This document shows, piece by piece, positions 24,067 through 34,271 of a stretch of 64,000 bases of DNA (the first letter of the stretch is position 1; each line of letters opens with the position of its first letter). The translations under genes were made by a program, and so were the position numbers. Location: assembly GCA_934675575.1 (NCBI GenBank), contig CAKUQQ010000009.1, positions 1 to 64,000 of the forward strand. The letters are read 5' to 3'. This DNA comes from an uncultured Muribaculaceae bacterium (GTDB lineage Bacteria > Bacteroidota > Bacteroidia > Bacteroidales > Muribaculaceae). The notes under the pieces were generated by a model. The model saw only the letters and a program-made list of their open reading frames with translations, was not told where the DNA came from and did no database searches.

Positions 24067-26307
24067 TTATTGGTCGGCTTTGCAGCTACTGTTGGTCGAG
24101 TCGATGTGTGTCACACGGTCGTTGAGCTCGGCGAGCTTGGCGTGGTTCCAGCGGTCGGTGGTGCCCACCAGATAGCCGGTGATGCGCTGCAGCTTGTCGA
24201 TGTTGTGGCTGCCGCATTTTGGGCACACGTCCATGTGCGGGTCGGCGTTCTCATAGCCGCAGTCCATGCAGCGGTTGCGGTTGTGGTTTACGCTGCCATA
24301 GCCCATGTTGAGGCGGTCCATCATGTCCACCACGTCCATAATAACCTTGGGGTTGTGGGTGGCGTCGCCGTCAATCTCCACATAGAAGATGTGGCCTCCG
24401 CGAGTCATCTCGTGATAAGGGGCTTCAACCTCGGCTTTGTGGCGTGCAGAGCACTTGTAATACACAGGCACATGGTTGGAGTTGGTGTAGTATTCACGGT
24501 CGGTAACGCCTGGAATTATGCCGAAGTCCTTGCGGTCGATGCGAGTGAAGCGTCCGCTCAATCCCTCGGCTGGAGTGGCAAGAATGCTGTAGTTGTGCTG
24601 ATATTTTTCAGAGAACTCGTTGGCGCGCTCACGCATGTAGCTCACAATCTTTAGTCCGAGCTGCTGTGCCTCATCGCTCTCGCCGTGGTGCTTGCCCACG
24701 AGGGCTTTCAAGCACTCTGCCAGGCCAATGAAGCCAATGCCGAGAGTGCCTTGGTTAATCACGCTCTCTATGGTGTCGCCCGGCTTGAGGTTCTCGCACC
24801 CGTTCCACAGCTTGGTCATGAGCAGGGGGAACTGCTTGGCAAAAGCCGTCTTTTGGAACTGGAAGCGTTCGTCGAGCTGCTTGGCGGTGATGTCGAGCAT
24901 GTGGTCGAGCTTGGAGAAGAACAGGTTGATGCGCTCCTCTTTGTCTTTCACGCCCATGCACTCAATGGCGAGTTTCACAATGTTGATGGTAGTGAAGCTC
25001 AAGTTGCCGCGGCCTACAGAAGTCTTAGGGCCAAAACGGTTTTCAAACACGCGTGTGCGGCAGCCCATTGTGGCGATTTCCCACTTGTAGCGCTCCGGGT
25101 CGTCGGCACGCCAATTCTCGTTTTGGTTGAATGTGGCGTCGAGGTTGAGGAAGTTGGGGAAGAAGCGTCGGGCCGTCACCTTGCACGCAAGTTTGTAGAG
25201 GTCGTAGTTGCGGTCTTCCGGCAGATAGTTAACGCCGCGTTTCTTTTTCCATATCTGTATGGGGAATATGGCGGTTTCGCCATTGCCCACGCCCTCGTAG
25301 GTGGAAATGAGGATTTCACGCATCACGCAGCGTCCCTCGGCCGAGGTGTCGGTGCCATAGTTTATTGACGAGAATACCACTTGGTTGCCGCCACGGCTGT
25401 GGATAGTGTTCATGTTGTGAATGAAAGCCTCCATGGCCTGATGTACGCGGTTCACCGTCTTGTTGATGGCGTGCTGCTTGTAGCGAGCGTCGCCTTCAAG
25501 TCCGTCGAGCGGCTTTATCAGATAATCGTCGATGGGCGCATTGGCAAGATAGCTGATGTCTTTGCCCACAAGCGATGTGAGGTTCTTTATTTCTTCTTTG
25601 TAGCTCAAGCGCACGTATGGGGCCAGATAGAAGTCGAAGGCCGGAATAGCTTGACCTCCGTGCATCTCGTTTTGACATGTTTCAAGCGAAATGCAGGCGA
25701 GCACAGCGGCGGTCTCGATGCGGCGTGCCGGGCGCGAAGAGCCGTGGCCTGCTTGGAAGCCGTGCTCCAAGATGTTGTTGAGAGGGTGCTGCACGCAAGT
25801 GAGCGACTTGGTGGGGTAGTAGTCCTTGTCGTGAATGTGAATGTAGTTGTGGTGCACGGCATCACGCACGTCGTCGGACAGCAGATAGTCGTCAACGAAA
25901 GGCTTGGTGGTTTCTGACGAGAATTTCATCATCATGCCGGCAGGAGTGTCGGCGTTCATGTTGGCGTTCTCGCGAGTCACGTCGTTTTTCTGAATGTTGA
26001 CGATTTCCATAAACACGTCGCGCGTCTTGGCCTTGCGTGCTATGGAACGCTGGTTGCGATAGGTGATGTATTTTTGAGCCACGTCTTTGCGCGCACTCTT
26101 CATCAGCTCCATCTCTACGGCGTCTTGAATGTCCTCAACCGACATTTGCGACTTGCCTTTAGTGGCAATATGGTCGGTTATTCGCTGTATTAAAGACTCG
26201 TCCTCACCCTTGTCGGTGTGCATCATTGCCTTGCGGATTGCCGCTTGTATTTTTTGGTCGTTGAAGCCCACTATGCGGCCGTCACGTTTCACTACTGTTT
26301 GTATCAT
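24067..26307 (-). CDS. nrdD: Anaerobic ribonucleoside-triphosphate reductase NrdD
   Basis: 746 residues. It reduces ribonucleotides to deoxyribonucleotides without oxygen using a glycyl radical. Residues 1-95 are an ATP-cone (VVKRDGRIVGFNDQKIQAAI), the allosteric activity site. The large barrel follows, with KSLTCVQHPLNNILEHGF and GRGNLSFTTINIVKLA. The zinc site has two Cys pairs (C680/C683 and C695/C698) and the glycyl radical is G711 in RITGYLVGT. All needed residues are present. A -7 element on the minus strand (26369-26376, TATTTTTG) lies about 60 bp upstream. Confidence 0.96.
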   Translation of the reverse strand: MIQTVVKRDGRIVGFNDQKIQAAIRKAMMHTDKGEDESLIQRITDHIATKGKSQMSVEDIQDAVEMELMKSARKDVAQKYITYRNQRSIARKAKTRDVFMEIVNIQKNDVTRENANMNADTPAGMMMKFSSETTKPFVDDYLLSDDVRDAVHHNYIHIHDKDYYPTKSLTCVQHPLNNILEHGFQAGHGSSRPARRIETAAVLACISLETCQNEMHGGQAIPAFDFYLAPYVRLSYKEEIKNLTSLVGKDISYLANAPIDDYLIKPLDGLEGDARYKQHAINKTVNRVHQAMEAFIHNMNTIHSRGGNQVVFSSINYGTDTSAEGRCVMREILISTYEGVGNGETAIFPIQIWKKKRGVNYLPEDRNYDLYKLACKVTARRFFPNFLNLDATFNQNENWRADDPERYKWEIATMGCRTRVFENRFGPKTSVGRGNLSFTTINIVKLAIECMGVKDKEERINLFFSKLDHMLDITAKQLDERFQFQKTAFAKQFPLLMTKLWNGCENLKPGDTIESVINQGTLGIGFIGLAECLKALVGKHHGESDEAQQLGLKIVSYMRERANEFSEKYQHNYSILATPAEGLSGRFTRIDRKDFGIIPGVTDREYYTNSNHVPVYYKCSARHKAEVEAPYHEMTRGGHIFYVEIDGDATHNPKVIMDVVDMMDRLNMGYGSVNHNRNRCMDCGYENADPHMDVCPKCGSHNIDKLQRITGYLVGTTDRWNHAKLAELNDRVTHIDSTNSSCKADQ

Positions 26308-26626
26308 TTTTTGCTGTCGTTTTTTAAGTCAAATTCAAGATTTTTTGTGCTCCGATATTTGAGCGACACAAAAATATAAAATATATCACACAGGTTAACC
26401 TTTTGGATAACTTTTCCTCTGTTAATTTATGTTAAATTACTAATAACCAATTAGTTGTAAAAATTTTTGGAAAACTTTCGTAAAAAATTGAATATCAATG
26501 TTTTCTAAAACGAGCCTGTTTTTAAGCCCGATTATATAGCTTTTTTTGATGTTTTTTGCCCTTGGCCGCGTGGCTGTGGCGGCTGGCGCTGACAGGTGCT
26601 TTTCGGTGGCGGTTTTCAGGTGAATT
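26308..26626. other. Intergenic region between EamA gene and nrdD
   Basis: 319 bp, very A/T-rich, between two minus-strand genes. It contains the -7-like element of nrdD (26369-26376) without a clear -33 box. No ORF or recognisable RNA; an FNR-type palindrome is not evident by eye. Confidence 0.5.
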
Positions 26627-27529
26627 TTATGCCTTGTCAAGGCACTCTTTTTTGCGGTCTTTTAGCACCAAGATAATCACTGCTGCCACAATCATGGCAA
26701 AGCCAATGCCTATTGACAGTGTGATGGGCTCGTTGTAGATGGTGATACCAAAAATCATTGCCGTGAGAGGCTCAAGCGCACCGAGTATGGCGGTGATGGT
26801 GCTGCCTATGAGGCGCAGTGCCACCACAAGCGAATAGTTTGACAAGGCGGTAGTGATGAGTCCAAGCATGAGAAGACTCAGCCACACTTCACCGTTGGCA
26901 GGAGCTTGCAGCTGGCCAGCCGACAGGTCGTAGCAGAGCACCATGACGGTGCTGATGATGAACACATAGAATGTGAGCTTGCTGCTGTCCATGCCGTCGA
27001 GTTTGAGCATTGGCACTGCCACAAGATACACGGCATAGCTCAATCCTGCCACCAGCTCTATGATTATGCCGAGCATCGACAGGTTGTTGTCGTCGCACCC
27101 AAAGCCCGAAAGCATAGCCACTCCGCCCACGGCGAGAGCTATGGCAATCCATACCTTGACACACGATTTCTCGTGGAAAAATGCCATCATTATGAGTGCC
27201 GTGAATATGGGGTAGGAAAACTGCAGGGTGGTTGCCACGCCGCTTGGCAGGTGGTTGAAGCCCTCGATGAGAAACACCGCCGAGGCTATGTTGAGCACGG
27301 CAAGCACAGACAGGCGCACAAACTGGGCTAATGTCACAGAGAGGTTTTCTTTTTGTAGAAGCATGAGTATTAGCATAAACACGCTGCCAAAGCCAAATCG
27401 GTAGAACACCACCGACGCTGTGGCCATGCCTGTGTGAATGGCTGGCAGAGAAAACAATGGAATCATGCCGAATGTGCACGACGACACCATTGCGAAAAAG
27501 AATCCCTTGGTTACATTAGTTGTTGTCAT
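26627..27529 (-). CDS. EamA/DMT-family permease
   Basis: 300 residues with ten predicted membrane helices in two EamA repeats: helices 1-5 in residues ~8-140, 6-10 in ~150-290. The second repeat shows the typical GALEPLTAMIFGITIYNEPIT segment near residue 245. Such proteins export or exchange small metabolites (amino acids, nucleosides and others) in the inner membrane; the substrate cannot be deduced. It ends in a basic Lys/Arg-rich tail. A minus-strand promoter-like TAATTTTG lies at 27620-27627. No functional link to nrdD or frdB is evident. Confidence 0.85.
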   Translation of the reverse strand: MTTTNVTKGFFFAMVSSCTFGMIPLFSLPAIHTGMATASVVFYRFGFGSVFMLILMLLQKENLSVTLAQFVRLSVLAVLNIASAVFLIEGFNHLPSGVATTLQFSYPIFTALIMMAFFHEKSCVKVWIAIALAVGGVAMLSGFGCDDNNLSMLGIIIELVAGLSYAVYLVAVPMLKLDGMDSSKLTFYVFIISTVMVLCYDLSAGQLQAPANGEVWLSLLMLGLITTALSNYSLVVALRLIGSTITAILGALEPLTAMIFGITIYNEPITLSIGIGFAMIVAAVIILVLKDRKKECLDKA

Positions 27530-27843
27530 TCATAAGAGTATTAATTGCACAGCCGCTCTGTGCACAGGTCGTGGCAGCCGTTGCACCGCCATTGCCGTGG
27601 GCATTGCGCTGTTGCTTTACAAAATTAGTAATTTGCAATTAAAACCGAAATACCCAAGCACAGCCAACGTGCAGTTTTTTTGCCGTGGGCATGCAGATTT
27701 TTTTGCAGCATGCCAGTGGGGCGGTGACTGGTTGGTTAAAAAGGAAGACAGCCCCTTCGGGTGATGAAGGGGCTGTCTTTTGTGGGTTATGTTAGTCAGG
27801 ACTGGGTGACCGCAGTGGGGTCAAGCCCAGAAACGTGTGTGCA
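27530..27843. other. Intergenic region with EamA promoter and frdB terminator
   Basis: 314 bp between two minus-strand genes. The right end of the frd operon terminates at 27745-27779. Nearer the EamA gene, CAAAATTA at 27620-27627 reads TAATTTTG on the minus strand, with a TTTC-like -33 19 bp away. No ORF is credible. Confidence 0.55.
27745..27779 (-). terminator. Rho-independent terminator of the frd/sdh operon
   Basis: Perfect 14-bp arms (27745-27758 and 27766-27779) with a 7-base loop. On the minus strand the stem is followed by CCTTTTTAACC. Confidence 0.88.
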
Positions 27844-28599
27844 TTAGTCGCTCACTTTGGCGCAAAGGAACTCGCGGTTGAGGCGTGCAATGTTGCTCAA
27901 CTTGATGTTCTTTGGGCACTCGGCTGCGCAAGCACCGGTGTTGGTGCAGTTGCCAAATCCAAGTTCGTCCATCTTTGCCACCATGGCCTTGGCACGGCGT
28001 TTTGCCTCAACGCGGCCTTGTGGCAGGAGAGCGAACTGGCTCACCTTGGCTGACACGAAGAGCATGGCAGAACCGTTCTTGCAAGCTGCAACGCAAGCGC
28101 CGCAACCAATGCAAGTGGCACTGTTCATGGCCTCGTCGGCTGCCTGCTTGCTGATGGGGATTGCGTTGGCATCGGGAGCACCACCTGCAGCGAAACTCAC
28201 GTAGCCGCCAGCTTGCTGAATCTTGTCGAAAGCGTTGCGGTCAACCATGAGGTCTTTAATCACAGGGAATGCTGCAGAGCGCCAAGGCTCCACGGTGATG
28301 GTCTCACCGTCGTGGAAGCGGCGCATATAGAGCTGGCAAGTGGTAGCGCCAGTTGCAGGGCCGTGAGGGTGACCATTGACATAGAGCGAGCACATGCCGC
28401 AGATGCCTTCGCGGCAGTCGTGGTCAAACATCACTGGTTCTTCGCCTTTTTCAACAAGTTGTTCGTTGAGGATGTCGAGCATCTCCAAGAAAGAGGTGTC
28501 GGTTGGTATGTCATCCATGTGGTATTTCTCGAAGTGTCCTTTTTCTTTAGGACCAGCCTGACGCCATATCTTCAGGTCGAAACTTATATTATTTTCCAT
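27844..28599 (-). CDS. frdB: Succinate dehydrogenase/fumarate reductase iron-sulfur subunit
   Basis: 251 residues from the ATG at 28599 ([14 protein letters not shown]); the longer frame would run into the flavoprotein gene. The N-terminal 2Fe-2S domain has CREGICGMC and a later TCQLY cysteine. The C-terminal part has [14 protein letters not shown] and [14 protein letters not shown] for the 4Fe-4S and 3Fe-4S clusters. It carries electrons between the flavin subunit and the membrane cytochrome. It starts 2 bp downstream of the flavoprotein stop, so translation is coupled. In Bacteroidales the complex mostly works as fumarate reductase on the path to succinate and propionate. Confidence 0.94.
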   Translation of the reverse strand: MENNISFDLKIWRQAGPKEKGHFEKYHMDDIPTDTSFLEMLDILNEQLVEKGEEPVMFDHDCREGICGMCSLYVNGHPHGPATGATTCQLYMRRFHDGETITVEPWRSAAFPVIKDLMVDRNAFDKIQQAGGYVSFAAGGAPDANAIPISKQAADEAMNSATCIGCGACVAACKNGSAMLFVSAKVSQFALLPQGRVEAKRRAKAMVAKMDELGFGNCTNTGACAAECPKNIKLSNIARLNREFLCAKVSD

Positions 28600-28600
28600 C

Positions 28601-30610
28601 TTATTTCTTGTAATTACGAGTTTGTACCTTAATGGCCTCATAGTGCAGAGGCTCTTTAATCAGAGAAGGAGCTTTGTCGTCGTCGCCCTCATACTTCCAG
28701 CATGACACGTAGAAGTAGTTTTGGTCGTCGCGCTTAGCCTCGCCTTCCTCAGTTTGATATTCCTCGCGGAAGTGACCGCCGCAGCTCTCGTTGCGGTTGA
28801 GCGCGTCGTAGGCGATGAGTTCGCCCATGAGAATGAAGTCGCGCAGACGCCAAGCCTTGTCGAGCTCGTTGTTCATGCCCTCTTCACTGCCGGGAACGAA
28901 TACGTTGGTGTCAAACTCCTTGCGGATTTCCTTGAGTTTGGTAAGAGCTGTCTCAAGACCTTCTTTGGTGCGGCCCATGCCCACATATTCCCACATGATG
29001 TTGCCAAGCTCCTTGTGGATAGAGTCAACAGAGCGCTTGCCGTGAATGTTCATGATGTGGTCGATGTCGGCTTGCACTTTCTTTTCTGCCTCGTCAAATT
29101 CCTTGGCATCGGTAGAGATGCGTGGCCAGATGTCTTGGTTGCTCAAGTAGTTCTGGATTGTGTAAGGCAGCACGAAATATCCGTCGGCCAAGCCTTGCAT
29201 AAGGGCAGATGCGCCGAGACGGTTGGCACCATGGTCAGAGAAGTTGCACTCGCCGATAGCGTAGAGACCCGGAACTGAAGTTTGAAGCTCGTAGTCAACC
29301 CAGATGCCACCCATTGTGTAGTGGATAGCAGGATAAATCATCATTGGGTTGTAGTATTTCACGCCGTTGATTTCGCTGCCGAGTTCACCAGGATTAACGT
29401 CGGTGATTTCCTCATACATGTCGAAGAGGTTGCCGTAGCGTTGACGCACAACGTCGAGACCCAGACGACCAATGGCTTCGCTGAAGTCAAGGAACACAGC
29501 CTTGCCGGTGTTGTTCACGCCGTAGCCCTTGTCGCAACGCTCCTTGGCTGCACGGCTTGCCACGTCACGAGGCACGAGGTTGCCGAATGCCGGGTAGCGG
29601 CGCTCCAAGTAGTAGTCGCGGTCTTCCTCTGGAATGTCGCTTCCGCGCTTAGTGCCCTCTTGAAGAGCCTTGGCGTCTTCAAGTTTCTTTGGCACCCAGA
29701 TGCGGCCGTCGTTACGCAGCGACTCCGACATAAGTGTGAGCTTAGACTGCTTGTCGCCGTGGCGAGGAATACAAGTAGGGTGAATCTGCACATAGGCAGG
29801 GTTGGCGAAATATGCGCCGTGGCGATAGGCTGCGATTGCTGCAGAGCAGTTGCAGGCCATGGCGTTGGTTGAGAGGAAGTATGTGTTGCCGTAGCCACCG
29901 GTTGCGAGCACCACTGCATGACCAGCGAAACGCTCCAACTTGCCGGTTACGAGGTTTTTGGCTATGATACCGCGAGCACGGCCGTCAATCATGACGATGT
30001 CGTGCATTTCGTAGCGGTTGTAGCTCTTCACCTTGCCCATCTGGATTTGGCGGTTGAGAGAGCTGTAAGCACCGAGCAGAAGCTGTTGGCCGGTTTGACC
30101 CTTGGCATAGAATGTGCGGCTCACCTGTGCGCCACCGAAAGAACGGTTGGCAAGGAGACCGCCGTATTCGCGTGCGAAAGGCACACCTTGAGCCACGCAT
30201 TGGTCAATGATGTTGTTTGACACTTCGGCAAGGCGATACACGTTGGCTTCGCGGCTGCGGTAGTCACCACCTTTCACGGTGTCGTAGAACAGGCGATACA
30301 CAGAATCGCCGTCGTTCTGGTAGTTTTTGGCTGCATTGATACCACCCTGTGCTGCGATAGAGTGAGCGCGGCGCGGAGAGTCTTGAATGCAGAAGTTGAG
30401 CACGTTGAAACCCATTTCTGCAAGGCTTGAGGCAGCCGATGCACCTGCCAGACCGGTACCCACGACGATAACGTCGAGTTTGCGCTTGTTGGCTGGGTTA
30501 ACGAGTTTTTGATGAGCTTTATAGTTTGTCCATTTCTCAGCGACAGGACCTTCAGGAATTTTAGAGTCGAGAACTGGCTGAGTGGCTGTTGTTTTTTCGA
30601 TATCTGCCAT
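28601..30610 (-). CDS. frdA: Succinate dehydrogenase/fumarate reductase flavoprotein subunit
   Basis: 669 residues, the longer form typical of type-B complexes. The FAD site starts with [21 protein letters not shown]. The histidyl-flavin region is [20 protein letters not shown], and the active-site part reads [10 protein letters not shown] and, later, [25 protein letters not shown] and [14 protein letters not shown]. It interconverts fumarate and succinate on the inner face of the membrane. Operon order on this strand is cytochrome b, flavoprotein, iron-sulfur. Confidence 0.95.
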   Translation of the reverse strand: MADIEKTTATQPVLDSKIPEGPVAEKWTNYKAHQKLVNPANKRKLDVIVVGTGLAGASAASSLAEMGFNVLNFCIQDSPRRAHSIAAQGGINAAKNYQNDGDSVYRLFYDTVKGGDYRSREANVYRLAEVSNNIIDQCVAQGVPFAREYGGLLANRSFGGAQVSRTFYAKGQTGQQLLLGAYSSLNRQIQMGKVKSYNRYEMHDIVMIDGRARGIIAKNLVTGKLERFAGHAVVLATGGYGNTYFLSTNAMACNCSAAIAAYRHGAYFANPAYVQIHPTCIPRHGDKQSKLTLMSESLRNDGRIWVPKKLEDAKALQEGTKRGSDIPEEDRDYYLERRYPAFGNLVPRDVASRAAKERCDKGYGVNNTGKAVFLDFSEAIGRLGLDVVRQRYGNLFDMYEEITDVNPGELGSEINGVKYYNPMMIYPAIHYTMGGIWVDYELQTSVPGLYAIGECNFSDHGANRLGASALMQGLADGYFVLPYTIQNYLSNQDIWPRISTDAKEFDEAEKKVQADIDHIMNIHGKRSVDSIHKELGNIMWEYVGMGRTKEGLETALTKLKEIRKEFDTNVFVPGSEEGMNNELDKAWRLRDFILMGELIAYDALNRNESCGGHFREEYQTEEGEAKRDDQNYFYVSCWKYEGDDDKAPSLIKEPLHYEAIKVQTRNYKK

Positions 30611-30653
30611 TTTTCTTAAAATTTAGATGTTTGAAACACAGTAGGCAATTTCA

Positions 30654-31310
30654 TTAAATTGCGTAAAACCAAGTGAGGTAGCAAGCTTCGAGGGCGAAGA
30701 GAACCATCACCACAGTTGACCACACTTTGGCAATGCATTTCCAGCGGCAAAGCCATTTGTCGTTGTCAACACCAAGTGTGTGGAAAGCGCTCCAGATTCC
30801 GTGGTTGAGGTGGAACCACAACGCCACGAAAGCCACGAGATAAACGGGGAGCACCCAAAGTTGGCAGAAAGCTTCCTCAAGATAGGTGGCACCATTGCTG
30901 ATGCTTTCGCCCAAGGCTTCGGGGAGCTGCATCTTGGCCCAGAATTGAGCCAGGTGAATCACGAAGAAGCAGAGCACGATGATGCCGAGCACCAGCATGT
31001 TTTGCGAAGCCCACTCAACGTCCTTAGGTTTCTGAGTCACCTCATAGCGGTCGTTGCCACGAGCCTTGCGGTTCATGATTGTGAGCCAGAAAGCATAGAT
31101 AATGTGGATTAAAGCGCCGGCAGCAATGATGAGTGTGCCGAGCAGAGCATACCAGTTAGCACCGAGGAACTCGCAAACTGCGTCGTAGGCGTCAAGAGAA
31201 ATGACTGCTACGGCATTCATCAGCGCATGAAAGGTTAGAAATAGGATAAGGAAAAGACCAGTGAGACTCATCACTACCTTCCTTCCTACAGATGATTGGG
31301 TTAACCACAT
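30654..31310 (-). CDS. Succinate dehydrogenase/fumarate reductase cytochrome b subunit (type B)
   Basis: 218 residues from the ATG at 31310 (MWLTQSSVGRKVVMSLTG); 32 upstream in-frame residues overlap the promoter. Five membrane helices are visible, with haem-ligand candidate histidines in LTFHALMNA, ALIHIIYAFW, FVIHLAQFW and FHLNHGIWSAFHTLG. This single-subunit dihaem anchor is typical of Bacteroidota. It links quinol oxidation to fumarate reduction, or the reverse. It is the first gene of the operon, with a minus-strand promoter at 31373-31404. Confidence 0.92.
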   Translation of the reverse strand: MWLTQSSVGRKVVMSLTGLFLILFLTFHALMNAVAVISLDAYDAVCEFLGANWYALLGTLIIAAGALIHIIYAFWLTIMNRKARGNDRYEVTQKPKDVEWASQNMLVLGIIVLCFFVIHLAQFWAKMQLPEALGESISNGATYLEEAFCQLWVLPVYLVAFVALWFHLNHGIWSAFHTLGVDNDKWLCRWKCIAKVWSTVVMVLFALEACYLTWFYAI

Positions 31311-31372
31311 AGTAGTTCTGAATTTAGTTATTAAATTGATTGTTAAAAAATAAAATAGTCGCTTTTGAAATG

Positions 31373-31404
31373 CAAATTTACCCTTTATTGTGCGTATGTG
31401 CAAC
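31373..31404 (-). promoter_or_regulatory. Bacteroidota-type promoter of the sdh/frd operon
   Basis: Read on the minus strand: GTTG (31404-31401), a 20-nt spacer, then TAAATTTG (31380-31373). It lies 63 bp before the cytochrome b start. Confidence 0.7.
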
Positions 31405-31471
31405 AATTAACGATAAAATTCTTTAATAGGCGGCCACGCGCGGCATCACCGCATGTTTGCGTGGGGTGGGG

Positions 31472-31503
31472 TTTGCCGTTGTGTGGGATAATGAGTAACT
31501 TTG
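31472..31503 (+). promoter_or_regulatory. Bacteroidota-type promoter of miaB
   Basis: TTTG (31472-31475), a 20-nt spacer and TAACTTTG (31496-31503): a full consensus match. Confidence 0.8.
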
Positions 31504-31618
31504 CAGCAATTAATTTTCGCCTCCAAACCGCAAAGCAATCAGAACACTAACAAAAAAGGTGGCTGGCGGTGTGATGTGCGGGGCGGAGTGTAATCAAGGT
31601 CTGATTTTTAAGTTTTAT

Positions 31619-32983
31619 ATGGATAAAGTGAAGTTGAGCTACTCGCCCGGTGAGTGCGCCAAGAAATTGTTTATAGAAACCTATGGCTGCCAGATGAATG
31701 TGGCCGACAGTGAAGTGGTGGCAAGCGTGATGAATATGGCTGGCTATGATGTGGCCGAGACTATAGATGAGGCTGACGCCATATTTATCAACACATGCAG
31801 TGTGCGCGACAACGCCGAGCAAAAGATATTCACGCGTCTCAACCAGCTCAACGCCTTGCGCCACAAGCGCAGCCGCAGGCTGATAATTGGCATAATAGGC
31901 TGCATGGCAGAGCGAATAAAAGATGTGCTCATAAAAGACTATGACGTGGACCTCGTGGCTGGCCCCGACGCTTATCTCGACTTGCCAAACCTGATTGGCG
32001 CGGCCGAAAACGGTGAGAAGGCCATAGACACGCAGCTGTCAACCACCGAGACTTATCGCGACATAATACCAAGCCGTGTGGGCGGAAGCAAAATCAGCGG
32101 CTTTGTGAGCATAATGCGTGGCTGCAACAACTTCTGCACCTATTGCATAGTGCCCTACACACGCGGACGTGAGCGCAGCCGTGAGCCGCAGAGCATAGTC
32201 AACGAGCTTCACGACCTGCAACGCCGCAACTACAAGGAGGTGACTCTGCTTGGACAAAATGTTAACAGCTATCTCTACAAGCCTGCCGACGGTGGCGAAC
32301 CTGTGGATTTTGCCACTTTGCTGGCATTGGTGGCCGACACCGTGCCCGACATGCGTGTGCGCTTCACCACATCAAATCCAGAGGACTTGAGCGATGAGAT
32401 AATAAGCGTGATGGCAAGCCACGGCAATATCTGCAACCACATACATCTGCCTGTGCAGAGCGGCAGCAACAAGGTGCTGAAGCTCATGAACCGCAAATAC
32501 ACGCGAGAGTGGTATCTTGACCGCATAGACCGCATCAGGAAAGCCATGCCCGACTGCGGCATTTCTACCGACATGTTCACTGGTTTCCACGACGAGACTG
32601 AAGACGACTTCCAGGAGACACTCAGCTTGATGCGCGAGGTGGGGTTTGACTCGTCGTTTATGTTTAAATATAGCGAGCGCCCCGGCACATATGCTTCGAA
32701 GCATTTGCCCGACAATGTGCCCGAAGATGTGAAGATTGACCGTCTGAACCGCATGATAGCCCTGCAAAACGAGCTGTCGCTGTGCAGCAACCGCAATGAT
32801 GTGGGCAAGACGTTTGAGGTGCTTGTGGAGGGTTATAGCAAGCGTTCGCACGACGATATGTTTGGCCGTACGCCGCAAAACAAGGTTATCGTGTTTCCGG
32901 CAGGCGACACCAAGGTGGGCGACCGTGTGATGTGCCGCGTGGAAAGTGCAACCTCTGCCACTCTGCTTGGCAAGCGCGTGTGA
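31619..32983 (+). CDS. miaB: tRNA-2-methylthio-N6-dimethylallyladenosine synthase MiaB
   Basis: 454 residues from the ATG at 31619; the in-frame ATG at 31559 lies in the leader. It adds a methylthio group to i6A37 of tRNAs. The UPF0004 domain has FIETYGCQMNVADSE, FINTCSVRDNAEQK and IGCMAER. The radical SAM motif is CNNFCTYC (C169, C173, C176), followed by VPYTRGRERSR; a TRAM domain is at the C-terminus (VLVEGYSKRSHDDMFGRT). The gene is followed 2 bp later by an MFS transporter, likely on the same transcript. Confidence 0.95.
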   Translation: MDKVKLSYSPGECAKKLFIETYGCQMNVADSEVVASVMNMAGYDVAETIDEADAIFINTCSVRDNAEQKIFTRLNQLNALRHKRSRRLIIGIIGCMAERIKDVLIKDYDVDLVAGPDAYLDLPNLIGAAENGEKAIDTQLSTTETYRDIIPSRVGGSKISGFVSIMRGCNNFCTYCIVPYTRGRERSREPQSIVNELHDLQRRNYKEVTLLGQNVNSYLYKPADGGEPVDFATLLALVADTVPDMRVRFTTSNPEDLSDEIISVMASHGNICNHIHLPVQSGSNKVLKLMNRKYTREWYLDRIDRIRKAMPDCGISTDMFTGFHDETEDDFQETLSLMREVGFDSSFMFKYSERPGTYASKHLPDNVPEDVKIDRLNRMIALQNELSLCSNRNDVGKTFEVLVEGYSKRSHDDMFGRTPQNKVIVFPAGDTKVGDRVMCRVESATSATLLGKRV

Positions 32984-32985
32984 GC

Positions 32986-34185
32986 ATGACACCCGACACG
33001 ACCACACATAGTGAGGAGAGGCTGTGGAACAGCAACTACTGCAAGGTGATGGCGGCAAACTTCGCCTTGTTTTTTGCATTCTATCTGCTCACGCCACTGT
33101 TGCCGCTCTACATGAGCGAGAATTTTCATGCCACCAAGGGTGTGATAGGCATGGTGCTGTCGGGCTACACACTCACGGCCATGCTGTTCAGGCCGTTCAG
33201 CGGCTATTTCGTTGACAGTTTTCAGCGCAAACATGTGCTCATGGTGTGCTATTTCTTGTTTTTCGTGTTTTTTGCCGGTTATCTGGCAGCAGGCACGCTG
33301 CTGCTGTTTGCTGTGGTGCGCACGCTGCATGGCGGACCATTTGGGGCACTGACGGTGGCCAACAGCACGGTGGCAATCGACGTGCTGCCGGCATCGCGCC
33401 GCAATGAGGGCATAGGCTATTATGGGCTTAGCAACAACATAGCCATGGCGATAGCTCCAAGTGCGGCGATTTTTGTGTATGGCTATGTACACAGCTTCGA
33501 CCTGCTGTTTTGGATTGCGCTGATTGTGGCAGGAATAGGCTTGGCAATAGACTCCACGGTGAAACTCAACGCGCGCGAAATCCGTATGCCCGACCGAAAG
33601 CTGTCGCTTGACCGCTTTTTCCTGACCAACGGCTGGCTTTTGGGCGTGAACATTGTGGCATTTGGCTGCTGCTTTGGCATTTTGAGCACATATTTGGCCA
33701 TTTATGGCAAGGAAGTGCTCGGCATGACCAGTGGCACAGGCACATATTTCATGATATTGTCACTGGGGCTTATATTGTCGCGGCTTCAAGGTTCTAAGGC
33801 TTTGCGCCAAGGCAAGCTGCTGAGCAACGCTGCCCTGGGCGTGATGCTGTCGCTTGCCGGCTACACGGCATTTGTGGCTGTGCCGTCGGGGGTGGGCTAT
33901 TATAGTTCAGCTTTCTTGATAGGCTTGGGCAACGGCCATATATGGCCCGCCTTTCAAAACATGATAATCAACCTTGCCACACATGCGCAGCGCGGCACGG
34001 CAAACAGCACCATTCTCATCTCGTGGGACGTGGGCATGGGGCTTGGTGTGCTCTTTGGCGGTGTGGTGGCCGATGCTTGGGGCTACACGTCGGCATTTTG
34101 GCTTGCAGCCATAATGCAGGCTGTGGGAGTGGTTGTGTTTTTTGCGGCAGTCAGAAGCTATTATACCAAGCACAAATTGCGCTGA
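32986..34185 (+). CDS. Major facilitator superfamily transporter
   Basis: 399 residues from the ATG at 32986. Twelve membrane segments are visible. The first half has the MFS loop-2/3 pattern GVIGMVLSGYTLTAMLFRPFSGYFVDSFQRKHVL (G-x-x-x-D-x-x-x-R-K form), the second half SWDVGMGLGVLFGGVVADAWGY. It resembles sugar/drug efflux-type MFS proteins; the substrate is not inferable. It directly follows miaB, and its end converges on ispG 86 bp away. Confidence 0.85.
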   Translation: MTPDTTTHSEERLWNSNYCKVMAANFALFFAFYLLTPLLPLYMSENFHATKGVIGMVLSGYTLTAMLFRPFSGYFVDSFQRKHVLMVCYFLFFVFFAGYLAAGTLLLFAVVRTLHGGPFGALTVANSTVAIDVLPASRRNEGIGYYGLSNNIAMAIAPSAAIFVYGYVHSFDLLFWIALIVAGIGLAIDSTVKLNAREIRMPDRKLSLDRFFLTNGWLLGVNIVAFGCCFGILSTYLAIYGKEVLGMTSGTGTYFMILSLGLILSRLQGSKALRQGKLLSNAALGVMLSLAGYTAFVAVPSGVGYYSSAFLIGLGNGHIWPAFQNMIINLATHAQRGTANSTILISWDVGMGLGVLFGGVVADAWGYTSAFWLAAIMQAVGVVVFFAAVRSYYTKHKLR

Positions 34186-34271
34186 AAAACCAATTAGTTT
34201 CCCAGCGCAGTTTCAATCCTTTATGATTGCTTTTTGCGGATTTCTTCATTATTTTGTGGGCGACCTTTTGC

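Larger units (their letters stand above)
31311..31618. other. Divergent promoter region sdhC/miaB
   Basis: 308 bp between divergent genes. It holds a minus-strand promoter (31373-31404) and a plus-strand one (31472-31503), 68 bp apart. The miaB leader after the promoter is about 110 bp and has no recognised RNA motif. Confidence 0.7.
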